Below, one piece after another: positions 44,983 through 48,224 of a stretch of DNA of 48,224 nt. The stretch spans positions 1 through 48,224 of the forward strand of contig JAAMPI010000244.1 in assembly GCA_013054445.1 (NCBI GenBank). The letters run 5' to 3'. The number at the start of each line of letters is the position of its first letter. The first letter of the stretch is position 1. The stretch comes from Cudoniella acicularis. Lineage: Eukaryota > Ascomycota > Leotiomycetes > Helotiales > Helotiaceae. A program made the translations under genes and the position numbers. Below the pieces are notes generated by a model that was given only the letters and a program-made list of their open reading frames with translations, did no database searches and was not told the DNA's origin.

Positions 44983-46152
44983 TACTTTTAAGACTGGTAT
45001 CGCGATGTCAGGTCACGATGTTACAACGGCGTCAGTTGTTGTGCAGGGTTTTCGTGTGTTGTGTCATAGGCTCACAGCTGTGCCTTGGTTGCGAGAATTC
45101 TTTCCGGTGCCGAGTATCGCGAAGTTGCGCTACGGTAGTGCCGAGGTTGTGAGTCAGTTGTCTTTGTTTGGGTGTTCAGGTTCCTAAAAGAACTCTTCCT
45201 ATTCACTTCGATGTTGGGCTCAAGGGTGGGATTATTTTGTCAATGGTGGTATGACTATGTTGCGCAAAACAGATGGCCAAGGGCCACACTTTTATAATTC
45301 TCAACGATGCCCAGGTCTATCGCAGAAAGAACCACCTCATGCAGCTTAATGGGGTGACTTTTGAGCGCATGCAGCCTAGATGCGCAATAGAAGAGTTAGG
45401 AGGCGCTCACTAGCGGGGTAACTAGCGGTCTCGATCGAATCGTTGTAGGGGGTTCGGGTGCTGGTTGTGAAGGTGTGTTGGAAAACGACAGAGATCAGTT
45501 CCGTCACCGGCGAAAAACAGGACCAAGTGAGCAATCAGAGGTGTTGTGAGACGTCTTGCAGAGTTTGAATGTGCTCGTGAAATTTTCTTGAATTTTGGTT
45601 GGGGAATTCTGCTCTTGATGGCGTGTTGTGGCGACAGGGATAAACAACTAGATTGATAACTGAGGGGCGACTTGCTAGTATTCACGTGCATTCTCGAGTT
45701 TGAAGATGTAAACTATTCTATTGCAGGGAAAAATAATCCGCTCTCCAAGGGCTTTCGATAGATGTAAATAAAGGCTGATATCACCCCCCTTTTTTCGAGC
45801 GAGGCACACATGAGATGATCACGTGAGGACTCTTGCCACCCTCAGGCTCTGTCCACGGCGAGTCAACGCCCGTCATGTGGCGCTTATCTCGATCCGGACC
45901 CAATAATTGAAAGTTTATCGTCGGGACAACCCGAATACCCAATGAGGCGTCGAATTGACCTTTTCGAGAGAGAGAGGGTCGAATCTGACACATTCCAGCC
46001 ACACAATGCACCCATCCTGGTCTGCCAGCTCTCCACGACAACTTTTCCGCTTTTCCTCTTTGCCAAGAGAACTTCAAGACATCTGCTGTTCGATTCCACG
46101 CCAGCCCAGTGCCCACGAAACATGTTCTTCTGTCGCCGACAAACCCAACGCC
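44983..46152. other. Intergenic region
   Basis: No supported gene. A minus-strand frame at 45781-46176 has no family features and overlaps the CSC1 first exon. The right end is upstream DNA of the channel gene. Confidence 0.45.
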
Positions 46153-48224
46153 ATGACAGGTACTAGCGTCATTCACCTGCTCAATCTATTCCCAAGAGAC
46201 GTAGTAAGTCCCTCTATCAGTGTGGACCCGCCGCAGCCACGCATTACGAGGCAAGGCTTGACGTCGATTAGAGATGATATGGCCATGAACTGACAAGATC
46301 GTGATCAGAATGTTACTGATCCCAGAGTTGGATCAGCAAGAGACAATGCTACCTCGACTTCAGCGTTACGGCCTACCCAGGGGTCAAACTCGTCGTCTTT
46401 TGCGACACTCTTTTCGACCTTTATACCTGTCGCAGTTTATGCGGCGGTGTGTCTGCTGATATTTTTGGTGCTGCGTCGCAAATATCCGCGGGTGTACCTT
46501 CCGAGGACATTTTTGAACAGCCTCGACCCTTAGTATGTATTACCTACGAAAAACTACTTGGAAATAAAATATTACTCTCTTTGTCTCCAAAAATTAACAA
46601 ATATAGTGAACAAACTTCTCCCTTACCATCAGGATGGTTCAATTGGATGAAACCGTTTTATCAGACACCAGATACGGTAGTCCTCAACCACTCTTCCCTT
46701 GATGGCTTTCTCTTCCTTCGTTACATGAAAGTCTTGTGTATAATATGTGTGTTTGGAATGGTTCTGACATGGCCAATTCTCATTCCTTTTCACGTCCATG
46801 GAGGCGGAACAAACATCCAATTGGATCTTTTGACATTTGGAAATGTCATGCATGCCCAATGGTTTTACGTGCATGCTATACTAGCTTGGATATTCTTCGG
46901 TAAGTATACTGGATTTATTGTCAGGGAAATGCTAAATAAAAAAGGCTTCATTTTATACATGGTGGCTCGAGAGTCCGTATATTTCATCAGTCTTCGCCAA
47001 GCCTACCTCCTTTCACCACTATACGCCAACCGTTTATCGTCGAGGGTTGTTCTTTTCACATGCGTGCCACAGCAGACACTGGATGAGAGGAAACTCCGGA
47101 GGATATTTGGTGATACCGTGAAGAATATTTGGATTCCCCGGGACACCGAAGAGCTTGACCAGCTTGTCAAAGAGCGCGAACAGACTGCCAATCGATTGGA
47201 AAGGGCAGAGATTACTTTGATCAAAAAAGCCAATGCTGCATGGAAAAAGACAGTCAAGAACGGGCATCCTGATGCGGAAACGAACCTGGAATCCCCGGCA
47301 AGCGGCTTCTCTAAAGAACCTGAAATTACTGTTCTCACTCAAAGTCCGACTTCGCCAACATCGCCAACGTCGCCAATTTCACAAGTCTCATCCTCACCAG
47401 TAATCTCACCAATTTCCCCACGGGAATTCGCACGTTCAGATGGAACACCGATCTTGAAGACCAGTTACGGCTTGGAAGGGCCTCCACCCGATATCAACGG
47501 CTCAGTCGCAAATCAATGGCTGCCATACAGCCAACGTCCCGTCCATCGCCCCATCGCCAACTATGGAAGAAGAGTTGACACTATCAAATGGACACGAAAT
47601 CGACTGAAGAAACTCGCACCTGAGATTGGGAAGCTGCGGGGTCAATACCGAAAAGGAAAGGGTAAACCTATTCCCGCGGTCTTCATCGAGTTTCACACCC
47701 AGGTCGACGCCCAGAGTGCATATCAAACCCTTGCTCACCATCGCGCCAACCACATGCGGCCCGAAATCGTCGGCGTTCGACCACAAGAAATTATTTGGTC
47801 ATCATTACGCATGGCATGGTGGGAAAGAATAATTCGCAAATTCTTAATCCAAGGATTCATCGCTGTCATGGTCATTTTCTGGTCACTGCCAGCTGCGGTA
47901 GTGGGAATTGTGTCGAACATAAGCAGTTTAACTCAATATGTTCACTTTTTGAGTTTCCTCGATGATTTGCCGGCTGCTGTCCTTGGGTTGCTTGCCGGTT
48001 TGGTTCCTCCTGTCGCGTTGGCGTGTTTGATGATGTCGGTTCCTGTTATTCTACGAGGTTTGTTTTCCCCACCTCCTTTGGAATCTTCTACTAATATTTC
48101 TTAGCATGCGCGAGACAATCAGGTGTAGCCACCGAATCGCAAGTCGAATTATTCGTCCAGAACGCGTACTTTCTCTTCCAAATTGTGCAAGTCTTCCTCA
48201 TCACAACCCTCACCTCAGCAGCTC
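46153..48224 (+). CDS. CSC1/OSCA-type stress-gated cation channel (partial)
   Basis: The 5' part of a hyperosmolality-gated calcium-permeable channel (DUF221/RSN1 family), cut by the window edge. Exons: 46153-46203, 46309-46532, 46607-46899, 46945-48057 and 48105 to the edge; phases are consistent. An N-terminal helix (LFSTFIPVAVYAAVCLLIFL) and RRKYPRVYLPRTFLNSLDPY lead to LPSGWFNWMKPFYQTPDTVVL and LDGFLFLRYMKVLCI. Then come RESVYFISLRQAYLLSP, the cytosolic domain with VPQQTLDERKLRRIFGD, AVFIEFHTQVDAQSAYQ and RPQEIIWSSLRMAWWER, and the next membrane segments. A Ser/Pro/Thr repeat linker (SPTSPTSPTSPISQ) interrupts the cytosolic domain. The first exon (MTGTSVIHLLNLFPRDV) is the least certain part. 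Confidence 0.88.

Noticed and set aside
45781..46176. 131-codon minus-strand frame
   Set aside because: It overlaps the CSC1 first exon and lacks any recognisable feature.

Overview
The window is nuclear DNA of a filamentous ascomycete (Pezizomycotina). Almost every gene is split by short introns of about 45-60 nt with GTAAGT/GTATGT-type donors, CTAAC/CTGAC-type branch sites and YAG acceptors. The repertoire is typical of the group: Zn2Cys6 factor, GH5 exo-glucanase, PTH11-like receptor, PDR transporter, P450s and a BAS2-like secreted protein. AT-rich blocks carry a decayed gene copy whose stops look like repeat-induced point mutation (RIP). The very high conservation of the FAL1 product suggests Leotiomycetes, but that is inference. 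All gene models below were spliced by eye; reading phase was checked across each intron.

Layout. 1-4.1 kb: the 3' tail of an unidentified gene, a small secreted-protein gene built from tandemly duplicated exon+intron units, and SF3A3/PRP9. SF3A3 is divergent from FAL1/eIF4A-III (4.4-5.7 kb). 6.0-7.5 kb: a tandem CCCH zinc-finger protein. 9.9-10.6 kb: a two-module BAS2-like cysteine-rich secreted protein. 11.5-12.6 kb: a DeoC-family protein that lacks the class I aldolase residues. 14.6-16.3 kb: exo-beta-1,3-glucanase. 17.4-18.8 kb: Zn2Cys6 regulator. 19.7-21.2 kb: ammonium transporter. 23.1-25.5 kb: choline/amino-acid permease with a homopolymer frameshift.

The accessory half starts near 25.5 kb. 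It holds a PTH11-like membrane protein (frameshifted in a poly-A run), a PDR ABC transporter and two P450s. Together these look like a small detoxification or metabolite-handling group without a visible backbone synthase. AT-rich DNA then flanks a gene encoding two C2H2 fingers joined to a CDIN1-like (TPD motif, PD-(D/E)XK) nuclease domain at 39.6 kb. A RIP-like LST8 pseudogene follows, ending abruptly at an A22-TG-C21-T21 tract. The right end returns to ordinary genes: a small conserved-looking coiled-coil protein and the 5' part of a CSC1/OSCA-type stress-gated channel that runs off the window.

Most promising observations: the zinc-finger/CDIN1-like nuclease in an AT-rich island, the exon-intron tandem duplication in the secreted protein gene, and the catalytically degenerate DeoC homologue.
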